Assembly (NCBI GenBank): GCA_963814645.1
Contig: CAWFDX010000001.1
Location: forward strand, 1 to 64,000
Direction of reading: 5' to 3'
Source of the DNA: RYN-230 sp963814645
GTDB lineage: Bacteria > Actinomycetota > Actinomycetes > Streptosporangiales > Streptosporangiaceae
DNA: 64,000 nt
The notes under the pieces are model-generated. The model searched no databases, was not told the DNA's origin, and saw only the letters and a program-made list of their open reading frames with translations. The position numbers and the translations under genes are program-made. Position 1 is the first letter of the stretch. Every line of letters starts with the position of its first letter. Below are positions 8,563 to 17,341 of this stretch, in pieces.

Positions 8563-9120
8563 ATGTTCGGCAGTAGCCCGCCCGCTCTCCGCGTGGCTCC
8601 GGATACCGCCACTATGGTTCTGCCCGCCTGGCCGCGCGGTGTTCCCCCGGACACCCGGCCAGCAGGCACGTTAGCCCAGCTGGCCGGGCAGGGGGCGTGG
8701 CTGGTGGCCACCCCGAAACGGCGGGTGTTCCCGGGCCGGCCGGAGCAGGTGGCGCACGCCCGCGGGTTCGTGGCCCGGATGCTGGATGGCTGCCCGGTGG
8801 CCGATGATGCCCAGCTGTGCGCGTCTGAGCTGGCCAGCAACGCGATCCGGCACACCCGGACCGGCCGCCGGAGCGGAAAATTTCAGGTCCTGGTGTGGCG
8901 CGGCCGGGCATCGGTGTGCGTGGCCGTGCTCGACGATGGGTCGGACAGCACGCCGGTGCCGGCCGCCGGAACGGCGGGCCCGCTGGCCGAGTCCGGTCAC
9001 GGCCTGCTCACCGTGCAGACGCTCGCCGCGTGGTGGGGTCATCACGGCTACCGGGACGGCGCGGCCCGGGGCACCGCGGTTTGGTTCCGGCTGGACTGGG
9101 CCCCGGCCCGCTCGCCATAA
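8563..9120 (+). CDS. RsbW-like anti-sigma factor / HATPase domain protein
   Basis: 185 residues; GGGAGAGG at 8551-8558 supports ATG 8563 over the longer frame start at 8449. The domain is a GHKL ATPase of the anti-sigma (HATPase_c_2) type: CASELASNAIRHTRTG (N-box), VAVLDDGSDSTP (G1-like) and ESGHGLLTVQTLAAWWG (G2). Members bind sigma factors or anti-sigma antagonists and may phosphorylate the latter. No sigma factor gene is adjacent. The 3' neighbour is a large LuxR-family regulator. Confidence 0.85.
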   Translation: MFGSSPPALRVAPDTATMVLPAWPRGVPPDTRPAGTLAQLAGQGAWLVATPKRRVFPGRPEQVAHARGFVARMLDGCPVADDAQLCASELASNAIRHTRTGRRSGKFQVLVWRGRASVCVAVLDDGSDSTPVPAAGTAGPLAESGHGLLTVQTLAAWWGHHGYRDGAARGTAVWFRLDWAPARSP

Positions 9121-9208
9121 CCGGGGCGAACTGGTTCGCCACCCTCTGTGTGCGAGTGAGACCCTTCTGTCTGTCTTGGGACCATTGGCACTGGGCAGAC
9201 CAGTTACC

Positions 9209-11530
9209 GTGAGTCATAGTGTCGGAGTGTCCGAGCCGGGCTCCGTGCGACAGATAGACCGGCCACCCCGCGCACTGCGGGCGGTCGGCGGCTCACGGCA
9301 CCCCCGTCCAGCCCTCGAGGTGCCGATCGAGACCAAGCTGCACCCGCCGGTGGCGCGGGTTGAGTGGCTGCCCCGGCATGAGCTGGTCAGCCAGCTCACC
9401 GCCAGCCCGGCCAAGCTGGTCCTGGTCGAGGCGCCCGCCGGGTTCGGCAAGACCACGCTGATCGCGCAGTGGTGGTTCAGCCCCAGCGAGCGGCGGTCCT
9501 TCGCCTGGCTGTCCCTGGACCGCGGCGACGACGATCCGGACCGGCTCTGGTGGCACATCGCGTGCGCGCTGTACCGGGCGTGCCCCGGCATGGACGGCGC
9601 GGACGTGCTGCGGGCGCTGCGCGCGAAGGCGCCCGACATCAACGGCACGGTGCTGCCGACGCTGATCAACGCGCTGGCCGCGCTGCCCGACGACGTGGTC
9701 CTGGTCCTCGACGACTTCCACGTGATCAGGGATCAGGCCTGCCTGGAGCAGACCGCGTCGTTCCTGGTCCATCTGCCGGCCACGGTCCAGCTGGTGGTGA
9801 CCACCCGGGCCACCCCGGCGCTGCCGCTGGCCCGGCTGCGGGCGGCCGGCGGCCTGGTCGAGATCGGCATGCGCGAGCTGCGCTTCGCGCCGCCCGACGC
9901 GGCCGCGTTCCTGCGCCAGGTCGGCGGTACCGAGCTGGGCCAGCCTGACCTGGACCAGATCGTGCAGCGCACCGAGGGCTGGCCGGCCGGGCTGTACCTG
10001 GCCGCGCTGTCGCTGCGCGGCCATTCCTCGCCGGCCGACTTCGTCCGCGACTTCACCGGCGACAACCGGTTCATCGTGGACTTCCTGGCCGAGGAAGTGC
10101 TCGGCCAGCAGCCGCCGGAGATCCGCCAGTTTCTGGCCCGGACGTCGGTGCTCGGCCGGTTCTGCGCGCCGTTGTGCGCGGCGGTGACCGGCGCGGGCGA
10201 CGCGGCCGGGATCATCGAAGTGCTGGAGCGGGAGAACCTGTTCGTGGTGCCGCTGGACGAGACCCGGCGGTGGTTCCGGTACCACCACCTATTCGCGCAG
10301 GTGCTGCACGCCGAACTCGTCCGCACCGAAGCCGGCCTGATCCCCGAGCTGCACCGCCGGGCAGGCACCTGGCACCGGGCGGCCGGCTCGGTCGGCGAGG
10401 CGGTGCAGCACGCGCTGGCCGGTGCCGATCCGGCCGAGGCGATCGACCTGATCGCCCGGCACTGGCACGCCTACATCGGTGTGGGCCGCGCCGGGACGGT
10501 GCGCGGCTGGCTGCGCTCGCTCGGCGATGACCAGATCGCGGCCAGCCCGCTGGCCGCGCACTGCGCGGCCTGGGCCGCCGCGCTGACCGGCGAGCCGGAA
10601 CCGGTCCGCCGCTGGCTGCCGGTGATCGAGGCGGCCCAGCACGACGGCATGCTGCCGGACGGCATCCGGTCGATGGCCTCGTCGGCCGCGCTGCTCCGCG
10701 GGGTCTACGGGTTCGACGGGCTGAGCATCATGCGGCAGTCGGCCGCCGTGGCGGCCGGCCTGGAAGATGACCCAGGGTCGCCCTGGTACACGCTGGCCCG
10801 GGCGACGCACGGGTTCGCCCTGTACCTGTCGGGCGAGATGGAGGCCGCGGTGCCACCGCTGGAGCAGGCCGTGGCCAGCGACGGATCGGCCACGCTGGTC
10901 GGGGTGCTGGCCTATGCGACGCTGGCCCTGACCGCGCTGGAACTGGGCCAGCTGACCCGGGCCCGGGAGCTGGCGCTGACCGCCCGCCGCCTGGCCGCGC
11001 AGGATGAGCTGGCCGAGACGCCGCAGAGCTCGATGGCCTACACCGCGGCCGGCGCGGTGTACGCGGCCCAGGGCCGGTTCAAGGAGGGCCGCAGTGAGCT
11101 GCGCCGGGCGGTCCGGGTCCGCCGCCAGTTCCCCGGGCTCAGCCCGTGGGCCACGCTGGAAGCCGAGTTGCGGCTGGCCGAAGTGCTGCTCGCGATGGGC
11201 GACAGCGGCGGCGCGGCGGAACTGCTCAGCGAGGCGGACGGCGTGCTCACCCAGTTCCCGGACGGCATCGGCTGCCTGCGGGCCCGGCTGGGCCGGCTCC
11301 GGCGGCAGCTCGTCCCGGCCCGGCGGATGAGCCCGGACGACTGCCTGACCGGACGCGAGGAAGACGTGCTCCGGCTGCTCCGCGGCTCGCTGTCGCTGCG
11401 CGAGATCAGCCGCGAGCTGTACGTGTCGCCGAACACGGTCAAGACGCACGCGCAGGCGATCTACCGCAAGCTCGGCGTGTCGAGCCGGCACGACGCGGTG
11501 CGCCGGGGCCGGGAGATCGGCGTGTTCTAG
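9209..11530 (+). CDS. MalT/LAL-type LuxR family ATP-binding transcriptional regulator
   Basis: About 773 residues from GTG 9209; GTG 9227 or 9317 are alternatives because no clear Shine-Dalgarno is seen. It has an N-terminal STAND/AAA ATPase with Walker A (APAGFGKTTLIAQW) and Walker B (VVLVLDDFHVI), a middle winged-helix/arm region (GWPAGLYLAALSLRG, WFRYHHLFAQVL), TPR-like helical repeats (residues ~400-690) and a C-terminal LuxR HTH (LTGREEDVLRLLRG, LYVSPNTVKTHAQAIYRKLG). Such regulators are ATP- and ligand-dependent activators. The inducer and targets cannot be inferred here. Confidence 0.9.
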   Translation: MSHSVGVSEPGSVRQIDRPPRALRAVGGSRHPRPALEVPIETKLHPPVARVEWLPRHELVSQLTASPAKLVLVEAPAGFGKTTLIAQWWFSPSERRSFAWLSLDRGDDDPDRLWWHIACALYRACPGMDGADVLRALRAKAPDINGTVLPTLINALAALPDDVVLVLDDFHVIRDQACLEQTASFLVHLPATVQLVVTTRATPALPLARLRAAGGLVEIGMRELRFAPPDAAAFLRQVGGTELGQPDLDQIVQRTEGWPAGLYLAALSLRGHSSPADFVRDFTGDNRFIVDFLAEEVLGQQPPEIRQFLARTSVLGRFCAPLCAAVTGAGDAAGIIEVLERENLFVVPLDETRRWFRYHHLFAQVLHAELVRTEAGLIPELHRRAGTWHRAAGSVGEAVQHALAGADPAEAIDLIARHWHAYIGVGRAGTVRGWLRSLGDDQIAASPLAAHCAAWAAALTGEPEPVRRWLPVIEAAQHDGMLPDGIRSMASSAALLRGVYGFDGLSIMRQSAAVAAGLEDDPGSPWYTLARATHGFALYLSGEMEAAVPPLEQAVASDGSATLVGVLAYATLALTALELGQLTRARELALTARRLAAQDELAETPQSSMAYTAAGAVYAAQGRFKEGRSELRRAVRVRRQFPGLSPWATLEAELRLAEVLLAMGDSGGAAELLSEADGVLTQFPDGIGCLRARLGRLRRQLVPARRMSPDDCLTGREEDVLRLLRGSLSLREISRELYVSPNTVKTHAQAIYRKLGVSSRHDAVRRGREIGVF

Positions 11531-11550
11531 GCACGTGCCGTGGGGACGCG

Positions 11551-11580
11551 GCTGGGGCGGGCCCGGTAGCCCGCCCCAGC
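11551..11580. terminator. Bidirectional terminator-like hairpin
   Basis: GCTGGGGCGGGC (11551-11562) pairs perfectly with GCCCGCCCCAGC (11569-11580) around a 6-nt loop, between the convergent LuxR and SHOCT genes. No T-tract follows, as is usual in high-GC actinobacteria. Confidence 0.65.
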
Positions 11581-11600
11581 GCCCCGCCTCGCGGCAGCCG

Positions 11601-12026
11601 TCAGGCCGCGAGAACCTTGGCCTTTTCCTTTTCGAATTCCTCCGGGGTGAGCACGCCCCGGTCGCGCAGGTCGGCCAGCTTGGCCAGCTGATCGGCGGTG
11701 CTCCCGCCGCCCCCATCGCCGGCCGACGGGGCGGCGGCGTGCCGTCCGCTGGCGTAGAAGGCATCGGCGTCGCGCTGCGCCTGGCGGACCTGCCGTTCAT
11801 GCATCGAGCCGCCGCGCACGATCAGGTAGACCAGCACCCCGATCAGCGGAATGAACAGGACGAACAGGAACCACAGGGCCTTGGCCCAGCCGGACAGGTC
11901 GTGGCTGCGGAAGATGTCAATGAAGATCATGATCAGGATCCAGATCCAGATCACCCACAGGAAAAACTCGATGATCGTCCAGAAAAGGTCCAGCACTGGG
12001 TAGTTGGACGAAGCGGCGAGCAGCAT
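11601..12026 (-). CDS. Membrane protein with PLDc_N-like segments and SHOCT domain
   Basis: 141 residues; AAAGGAGA precedes ATG 12024-12026. Two hydrophobic segments (FWTIIEFFLWVIWIWILIMI and ALWFLFVLFIPLIGVLVYLI) form a PLDc_N-like membrane anchor. The last ~30 residues are a SHOCT domain (QLAKLADLRDRGVLTPEEF). These short oligomerisation-type modules are common in actinobacteria; function is unknown. The linker is Gly/Ala-rich. Confidence 0.85.
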   Translation of the reverse strand: MLLAASSNYPVLDLFWTIIEFFLWVIWIWILIMIFIDIFRSHDLSGWAKALWFLFVLFIPLIGVLVYLIVRGGSMHERQVRQAQRDADAFYASGRHAAAPSAGDGGGGSTADQLAKLADLRDRGVLTPEEFEKEKAKVLAA

Positions 12027-12116
12027 TCTGTCTCCTTTGCGCCTGGACGCTCCGCGGTCAGGCCGATAGGCGGAGGCCCGCTGCGTTCAGCATTGGCGCG
12101 TGGGTCACATGTGGCA

Positions 12117-12133
12117 TCACCCGTCACGGGTGA
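12117..12133. terminator. Hairpin downstream of the hyp operon
   Basis: TCACCCG-TCA-CGGGTGA (7-bp stem) lies 56-72 nt beyond the hypB stop in the minus direction and is followed by another small GC hairpin. It is a plausible terminator of the maturation operon. Confidence 0.4.
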
Positions 12134-12188
12134 GCCGATTGGCTCGGCTGACCGGGCCGCCCGCCCGGCCGTGAGCGAAAAATGCCCG

Positions 12189-12956
12189 TTAGTGCGCTTT
12201 TCCGCGCAGCCAGTCGTACCAGGCGGGCAGGCCCTCCCCGGTGCGCGCGGAGACCGGCAGAAGCCGCGTCCGCGGGCTGATCCGGGCCAGGTCGGCGGCG
12301 TGCCGCGCGGTGTCGAAGTCCAGGTACGGCAGCAGGTCCACCTTGCTGAGCAGGACGAGATCCGCGCCGCGGAACATCTGCGGGTACTTGGCCGGCTTGT
12401 CGGCGCCCTCGGTGACCGAGGAAATGACCACCCGGGCCGCTTCGCCGAGATCGAACAAGGCCGGGCAGACCAGGTTGCCCACGTTCTCGATGACCAGCAG
12501 CGAGCCGGGCCGGGGGCGGAGCGCGCGCAGCCCGCGGGCCACCATGCTGGCGTCCAGGTGGCAGCCGGCCCCGGTGTTGATCTGCGCGACCGGGCAGCCG
12601 GCCGCCTCGATCCGGGCCGCGTCCAGGGTGGTCTCCTGATCTCCCTCGATGACGGCCAGCCCGAGTTCGGCGCCCGCCTCCCGGGCGGTCCGTTCGAGCA
12701 GCGTGGTCTTGCCGGCGCCCGGTGAGCTCATCAGGTTGACCGCGAGGATGCCCTGGCTGGTTAGCCAGGCGCGGTTCTCGGCGGCCAGGCCGTCGTTCTT
12801 GGCCAGCACTTTCTGCTGCAGCACGACGGTGCGGCCCGGCTGGTGCTCATGCTCGTGCTCATGGTGGTGCTCATGCTCATGGCCAGGCTCGGGCGCGCCG
12901 TGCGGGCCGAGCACCCGGACATCGACCTCGTCGTCGCAGCCGCATGTCGCGCACAT
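12189..12956 (-). CDS. hypB: Hydrogenase nickel incorporation GTPase HypB
   Basis: 255 residues. HypB hydrolyses GTP during Ni delivery to the hydrogenase large subunit. The N-terminal MCATCGC resembles the high-affinity Ni site (CxxCGC), followed by a His/Glu-rich stretch (HEHEHHHEHEHEH) able to store or chelate Ni. The G domain shows Walker A (SSPGAGKTTLLE), a QETTLDAARI switch, VIENVGNLVCPA and SKVDLLPY (NKxD-like). It starts 1 bp after the hypA stop and is the last gene of the operon. Confidence 0.96.
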   Translation of the reverse strand: MCATCGCDDEVDVRVLGPHGAPEPGHEHEHHHEHEHEHQPGRTVVLQQKVLAKNDGLAAENRAWLTSQGILAVNLMSSPGAGKTTLLERTAREAGAELGLAVIEGDQETTLDAARIEAAGCPVAQINTGAGCHLDASMVARGLRALRPRPGSLLVIENVGNLVCPALFDLGEAARVVISSVTEGADKPAKYPQMFRGADLVLLSKVDLLPYLDFDTARHAADLARISPRTRLLPVSARTGEGLPAWYDWLRGKAH

Positions 12957-12957
12957 C

Positions 12958-13290
12958 TCAGGACATCACCTCCACGGCGGTGATCCGCAGTTCGTCACCG
13001 GACAGCACGGCCACGGCGGCGCTGCCGCACGGGCACAGCGGGATCGGCCCGTCCGGCACGAACTCGCGGCCACAGTCCCCGCACTGGCAGCGGACGGTGG
13101 GCTGACTGATCTCCAGCTTGGCGCCGGCCAGGTTGGTCCCCTCGGTCACCAGGTCGAAGCAGAACCGCACCGAGTCCGTGACCACGCCGGACAGCGGGCC
13201 GATCTCCAGGTAGACGCAGCGGATGGTGGCGTCGGGCAGCCGCTCGGTGACGGCCTGCACGACGCTCTCGGTGATGGCCAGTTCGTGCAC
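12958..13290 (-). CDS. hypA: Hydrogenase maturation nickel metallochaperone HypA
   Basis: 110 residues from GTG 13288-13290. The N-terminal MHELAITESV supplies the Ni-binding His2. The zinc domain has two paired-Cys motifs (CQCGDCGREF and CPCG). It works with HypB to insert Ni. It lies 13 bp after hypE and 1 bp before hypB. Confidence 0.96.
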   Translation of the reverse strand: MHELAITESVVQAVTERLPDATIRCVYLEIGPLSGVVTDSVRFCFDLVTEGTNLAGAKLEISQPTVRCQCGDCGREFVPDGPIPLCPCGSAAVAVLSGDELRITAVEVMS

Positions 13291-13303
13291 TCGTTGCCTG
13301 TCG

Positions 13304-14464
13304 TTAGCAGATCCTGGGCAATGGGTCGCCGACCAGCAGGTCCACGATCCGGGTGCCGCCGAACGCGGTCTTCAGCAGCACCGCCCCCGGCGGCTCCTCG
13401 GTGACCTCGCCGATGACCGCGGCCTGCGCGCCGAGCGGGTGGGCGCGCAGCGCGGCCAGCGCGGTGGCGGCCTGGTCCGGGGCGACCACCGCGACCAGCC
13501 GGCCCTCGCAGGCCACGTACATCGGGTCGATGCCGAGCAGTTCGGACGCGCCGCGGACGACCGTGCAGACTGGGATGGCGTCCTCGTTGACCCGCACGCC
13601 CACCCCGGCCGAGGTCGCCACCTCGTTGAGGATGGTGGCCACTCCGCCGCGGGTGGCGTCGCGCAGCGCGCGGACCCCGGTGGTCGCCGACAGCAGGTCC
13701 GCGATCAGGCCGTTCAGCGGAGCGGTGTCCGAGGTCAGGTCGGCCTCGATGTCCAGCTCGCCCCGGGCCAGCATGATGGTCACGCCATGCTCGCCGATCG
13801 GCCCAGACACGATGATCACGTCGCCGGGCTGCGCGTTGGCCACGCCCAGCGACACGTCGTGCTCGATCACGCCGATCCCGGCCGTGTTGATGTAGCAGCC
13901 GTCCGCCTTGCCCTTCTGCACCACCTTCGTGTCCCCGGTGACCACCTGCACGCCGGCCGTTTCCGCCGCCGCCTTCATCGAGGCCACGATCCGGGTCAGG
14001 TCGGCGACCGGAAAGCCCTCTTCCAGGATGAAGCCGGCCGACAGGTACAGCGGGGTGGCGCCGGACACGGCCAGGTCGTTGACGGTCCCGTTGACCGCGA
14101 GGTCACCGATGTCGCCGCCGGGAAAGAACAGCGGCGACACCACGTAGGAATCGGTGGTGAGCGCCACCCGCGACCCGTTCACATGCAGTTGTGCGGCATC
14201 TTCCAGCGGATCCAGCAGGACATTGCTGAACGCGTCCACGAACACGGCCTCGACCAGGGTCCGGGTCGCTTTGCCCCCCGAGCCGTGCGCCATCGTGATC
14301 CGTTCTTCGCGGACCTTCGGCCGGCGCCGCCGGGCCTTGTCGATCCGGTCCAGCACCTGCTGCTCGCGTTCCGGGCCGGTGGCTGCCTTGCGGCTGGCGG
14401 CCGAGCGGGTTTCCCGCTCGTGCTCGCGGAGCGCCTCGTCGACCCAGGTGGCCCCGTCGGTCAT
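13304..14464 (-). CDS. hypE: Hydrogenase maturation protein HypE
   Basis: About 386 residues from ATG 14462-14464, which overlaps the hypD stop. HypE dehydrates the HypF-supplied carbamoyl group on its C-terminal Cys to thiocyanate. The C-terminus DPLPRIC carries the essential terminal PR(I/V)C. The PurM-like fold is visible (TMAHGSGGKATRTLVEAVF, GDIGDLAVNGTVNDLAVSGA, ATRGGVATILNEVA). An unusual 50-residue charged N-terminal extension (EALREHERETRSAASRKAAT) precedes the conserved start. Confidence 0.96.
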   Translation of the reverse strand: MTDGATWVDEALREHERETRSAASRKAATGPEREQQVLDRIDKARRRRPKVREERITMAHGSGGKATRTLVEAVFVDAFSNVLLDPLEDAAQLHVNGSRVALTTDSYVVSPLFFPGGDIGDLAVNGTVNDLAVSGATPLYLSAGFILEEGFPVADLTRIVASMKAAAETAGVQVVTGDTKVVQKGKADGCYINTAGIGVIEHDVSLGVANAQPGDVIIVSGPIGEHGVTIMLARGELDIEADLTSDTAPLNGLIADLLSATTGVRALRDATRGGVATILNEVATSAGVGVRVNEDAIPVCTVVRGASELLGIDPMYVACEGRLVAVVAPDQAATALAALRAHPLGAQAAVIGEVTEEPPGAVLLKTAFGGTRIVDLLVGDPLPRIC

Positions 14465-15588
14465 GAGATGCTCACTTCCACCACCCGGCGGCGGTGCAGC
14501 CGGCCGAAGTTGTAGTAGGCGGCGCAGGCGCCCTCGGGGGAGACCATGCAGGTGCCGATCGGCGTCTCCGGCGTGCACGCGGTGCCGAACACCTTGCACT
14601 CCCACGGTTTGAGCACGCCCTTGAGCACCTCACCGCACTGGCACGCCTTGGGGTCGGCGACCCGCACCCCGGGCACCTGATAGAGCAGTTCGGCATCGAA
14701 CGCGGCATACTCCGGGCGCATCTTCATCGCGGACTGCGAAATGAAGCCGAGCCCGCGCCATTCGAAGTACGGCCGCAGCTCCATCACCTGGGTGATCGCC
14801 TTGAGCGCGGCCAGATTGCCGTCCCATGGCACCACCCGGGTGTACTGGTTCTCCACCTCGGAACGGCCCTCGGACAGCTGCAGCATCAGCAGGTAGATCG
14901 ACTGCAGGATGTCCAGCGGCTCGAAGCCAGCCACCACGACCGGCTTGCCGTAGTCGCGGGCGATGAACTCATACGGCCGGCAGCCGATGATCGTGGACAC
15001 GTGGCCGGGGCCGATAAAGCCGTCCAGCCGCAGATCGGGCGAGTCCAGGATGGCCTTGATGGCCGGGATGATCGTGACGTGGTTGCAGAACACGGAGAAG
15101 TTCTGCAGGCCTTCCGCGGCCGCGCGGAGCACGGTCATCGCCGTGGACGGGGTGGTGGTCTCGAAGCCGATGGCCATGAACACGACCCGCTTGTCCGGGT
15201 TCTGCCGGGCGATCTTCAGCGAGTCCAGTGGCGAGTACACCATCCGGATGTCGGTGCCGGCCGCCTTGGCGTCGAAGAACGACCCCTTGCTGCCCGGGAC
15301 CCGCATCATGTCGCCGAACGAGGTCATGATGGTGTCCGGCTCGGCGGCCAGCGCCATGGCGTCGTCCACCCGGCCCATCGGGATCACGCACACCGGGCAG
15401 CCCGGGCCGTGCACCAGGGTGATCGACTCCGGCAGGTAGTCCTCCAGGCCGTGCTTGTAGATGGTATGCGTGTGCCCGCCGCAGACCTCCATCAGCTTGT
15501 ACTGACGCCCCGGCTCGCACAGCTCCGCGATCTTCGCGGCCAGCGCGTGCGCCTTGTCGGCGTCCCGGAATTCATCAACGAATCGCAT
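14461..15588 (-). CDS. hypD: Hydrogenase maturation protein HypD
   Basis: 375 residues from ATG 15586-15588 (MRFVDEFRD). The upstream part of the open frame overlaps hypC and is not family-like. HypD is the Fe-S scaffold on which Fe(CN)2CO is assembled with HypC. Conserved motifs are MEVCGGHTHTIYKHG, HGPGCPVCVIPMG and GFETTTPSTA, with four C-terminal cysteines (ACQCGEVL, CKVFGTACTP). It is coupled to hypE by an ATGA overlap. Confidence 0.96.
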   Translation of the reverse strand: MRFVDEFRDADKAHALAAKIAELCEPGRQYKLMEVCGGHTHTIYKHGLEDYLPESITLVHGPGCPVCVIPMGRVDDAMALAAEPDTIMTSFGDMMRVPGSKGSFFDAKAAGTDIRMVYSPLDSLKIARQNPDKRVVFMAIGFETTTPSTAMTVLRAAAEGLQNFSVFCNHVTIIPAIKAILDSPDLRLDGFIGPGHVSTIIGCRPYEFIARDYGKPVVVAGFEPLDILQSIYLLMLQLSEGRSEVENQYTRVVPWDGNLAALKAITQVMELRPYFEWRGLGFISQSAMKMRPEYAAFDAELLYQVPGVRVADPKACQCGEVLKGVLKPWECKVFGTACTPETPIGTCMVSPEGACAAYYNFGRLHRRRVVEVSIS

Positions 15589-15602
15589 CGCGGGCCCGCT
15601 TC

Positions 15603-15875
15603 CTATTCGATCCGGGATTCCTGGAGCGCGGCTAGCTCGTCCGCGTAGGCCTGGCCGATCCCCTCCAGGAACTGCAGCGCGGCGGCCGCCTCCGCTTCGT
15701 CGATCTTGGACAGCGCGAAGCCGACGTGAATGAGCACCCACTCGCCGGGGGCTGGTGGGTCGTCCGCGAGCAGCCCGATATTGATCACCCGCTTGACCCC
15801 GCTCACGTCAACCCGGGCCAGGTCTGGCTGTTCCGGCAGCAGTTCGATCACCTCGCCGGGTATGCCAAGGCACAT
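15603..15875 (-). CDS. hypC: Hydrogenase maturation chaperone HypC
   Basis: 90 residues starting MCLGIPGEVIEL, with the essential Cys2. It is a canonical HypC OB-like beta barrel (GEWVLIHVGFALSKIDE) plus a C-terminal helix. It forms a complex with HypD and delivers the Fe(CN)2CO unit to the hydrogenase large subunit. It starts 3 bp after the protease stop and is followed by hypD. Confidence 0.95.
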   Translation of the reverse strand: MCLGIPGEVIELLPEQPDLARVDVSGVKRVINIGLLADDPPAPGEWVLIHVGFALSKIDEAEAAAALQFLEGIGQAYADELAALQESRIE

Positions 15876-15878
15876 ATG

Positions 15879-16436
15879 TCATCCCTCCGTTGGCTTCGGA
15901 TTGACGTTTTCCGCTGTCCCCGCGGTGACTAGCTTCGTCACCATCCGTACCGCGTCGTCCACGGCGGCCGCAACTGGTGCGCTCAGCCCGATCCCCTCCT
16001 CCAGGCTGGCCGGCTCGCAGCCCACCACCAGCACCCGGCCGGCCTCCGCGCCCAGCGTCCCGGCCAGGCCGAGCACCAGGTCGGGCTGCATGCCGTGCGC
16101 GTTCAGCAGGCTCATCCGGGCCAGCATGGCGGCAGTGCCGCCATCGGAGTCTGGGGCCGGGCTGGTGCCGTTTGTGGCCGGGTCAGGCTCGATGAGGTAA
16201 ACCGTGCCTGGCTCGCCGCCGCGCCGGGTGGCGTCGACCAGGATCGTACTGTCGAACCCCTCGGCCAGGTCGTAGGCCAGATGCATGCCGCGGATGCCGT
16301 AGTCGGTGACGCGGACCCCGTCGGGCAGCTGGTGGCGGTCCAGCCGCCGGGCCACCTCCACACCGAAGCCGTCATCGCTGAGGAAGATGTTGCCCAGGCA
16401 GGCGACCAGGGTCCGGCCGGTCCCGGTGCCGTTCAC
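15879..16436 (-). CDS. [NiFe]-hydrogenase maturation protease
   Basis: 185 residues from GTG 16434-16436, overlapping the SIS-1 stop. It is an HycI/HyaD-family endopeptidase that removes the C-terminal tail of the large subunit after Ni insertion. Family motifs are LVACLGNIFLSDDGFGVEVA (Ni-sensing Asp/Glu) and DYGIRGMHLAYDL, with VDATRRGG and LVLGLAGTLG. The neighbouring large subunit keeps a 22-residue C-terminal tail, its likely substrate. Confidence 0.93.
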   Translation of the reverse strand: MNGTGTGRTLVACLGNIFLSDDGFGVEVARRLDRHQLPDGVRVTDYGIRGMHLAYDLAEGFDSTILVDATRRGGEPGTVYLIEPDPATNGTSPAPDSDGGTAAMLARMSLLNAHGMQPDLVLGLAGTLGAEAGRVLVVGCEPASLEEGIGLSAPVAAAVDDAVRMVTKLVTAGTAENVNPKPTEG

Positions 16437-17113
16437 CGGGCATCACCGAAGGCCCGCACGGTGAGCTCCCAGAGCAGGTGGTAGATGGTGGTCTGGGCCT
16501 CCTGGATCCGGTGCACCGAGGACGACGGCGCGACGAACAGGTAATCCAGGCTGTCCAGCTCGGCCATTTTCCCGCCGTCGTAGCCGGCGATGCCCACGGT
16601 GAGCAGGCCGCGCCGGGTCGCCTCGTCCAGCCCGCGCAGCAGGTTCTCCGAGTTGCCGCTGGTGGACAGGCCGACCGCGATGTCCTGCGGCTGGGCCAGC
16701 GCGGCGACCTGCCGGGCGAAGATCACTTCGACGCCGATGTCGTTGCATAGTGCGGTGATCACCGCGGTGTCGTTGGCCAGGCAGAACGCGGGCAGCGGCC
16801 GCTCCCCGGCACCCGGGTCGAGGAAGAGCGAGGCCAGTTCCTGCGCGTCGGTGGCGCTGCCGCCGTTGCCGAACGCGAGCAGCCGGCCGCCCGCCGCGAA
16901 CCGCGCGGCCATGGCCTCGGCGCAGGAGATCAGCCGGCCGGTGTCCCGCCCGGCGATGACAGACCGCAATTCGACGATCTCCGCGGCCTTGGCCGCGGTG
17001 GACTCACGCACTTCTTTCAGCACCGCGTCCAGGCTGCCCTGCTCCCCGGCGTACAGGAACGGGTACAGCGACGCTATCTCGGCGGCGCTGTCCTGGCCAT
17101 GGCTGGTGGTCAC
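16433..17113 (-). CDS. SIS-domain protein (GmhA-like), hydrogenase-linked, SIS-1
   Basis: 226 residues from GTG 17111-17113. It is a sugar isomerase (SIS) fold related to phosphoheptose isomerase. The phosphate-binding motifs FGNGGSATDAQELASLFLD and GLSTSGNSENLLRGL are intact. C-terminal helices (EAQTTIYHLLWELTVRAF) match the GmhA dimer region. Nothing here points to heptose metabolism; the gene sits inside the maturation operon with overlaps on both sides. Similar genes recur in actinobacterial group 1h hydrogenase loci; their role is unknown. Confidence 0.88.
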   Translation of the reverse strand: MTTSHGQDSAAEIASLYPFLYAGEQGSLDAVLKEVRESTAAKAAEIVELRSVIAGRDTGRLISCAEAMAARFAAGGRLLAFGNGGSATDAQELASLFLDPGAGERPLPAFCLANDTAVITALCNDIGVEVIFARQVAALAQPQDIAVGLSTSGNSENLLRGLDEATRRGLLTVGIAGYDGGKMAELDSLDYLFVAPSSSVHRIQEAQTTIYHLLWELTVRAFGDAR

Positions 17114-17331
17114 GGCTCGGTCACCACCCCGATGGCCTCGCCCGCGTGCACCAGGATGGTGTCCCCGACCTGCGCGCTGACCAGGGCGACGCTGACCTCC
17201 TCCTGGCCGGCGCCGGTGTCCACCAGGGCCAGCCCGTCGGGCAGCAGCCGGGCCACCCGGACCTGGACGGCGGTGTCCGAGCAGGTGATGCAGACGTCGC
17301 CAGTGCAGTGCCCGCGGGCCTCGGCACTCAT
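17110..17331 (-). CDS. Divergent HypC/HupF-family protein
   Basis: 73 residues. The barrel region (VQVRVARLLPDGLALVDTG, then VALVSAQVGDTILVHAGEAI) matches HypC/HupF. The N-terminus instead reads MSAEARGHCTGDVCITCSD, so the canonical Met-Cys is replaced by an internal HC-x4-CxxC cluster. It may be a partner-specific HypC paralogue or bind metal or Fe-S itself. It overlaps SIS-1 (GTGA) and follows SIS-2 by 10 bp. Confidence 0.82.
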   Translation of the reverse strand: MSAEARGHCTGDVCITCSDTAVQVRVARLLPDGLALVDTGAGQEEVSVALVSAQVGDTILVHAGEAIGVVTEP

Positions 17332-17341
17332 GACGCCCTGC

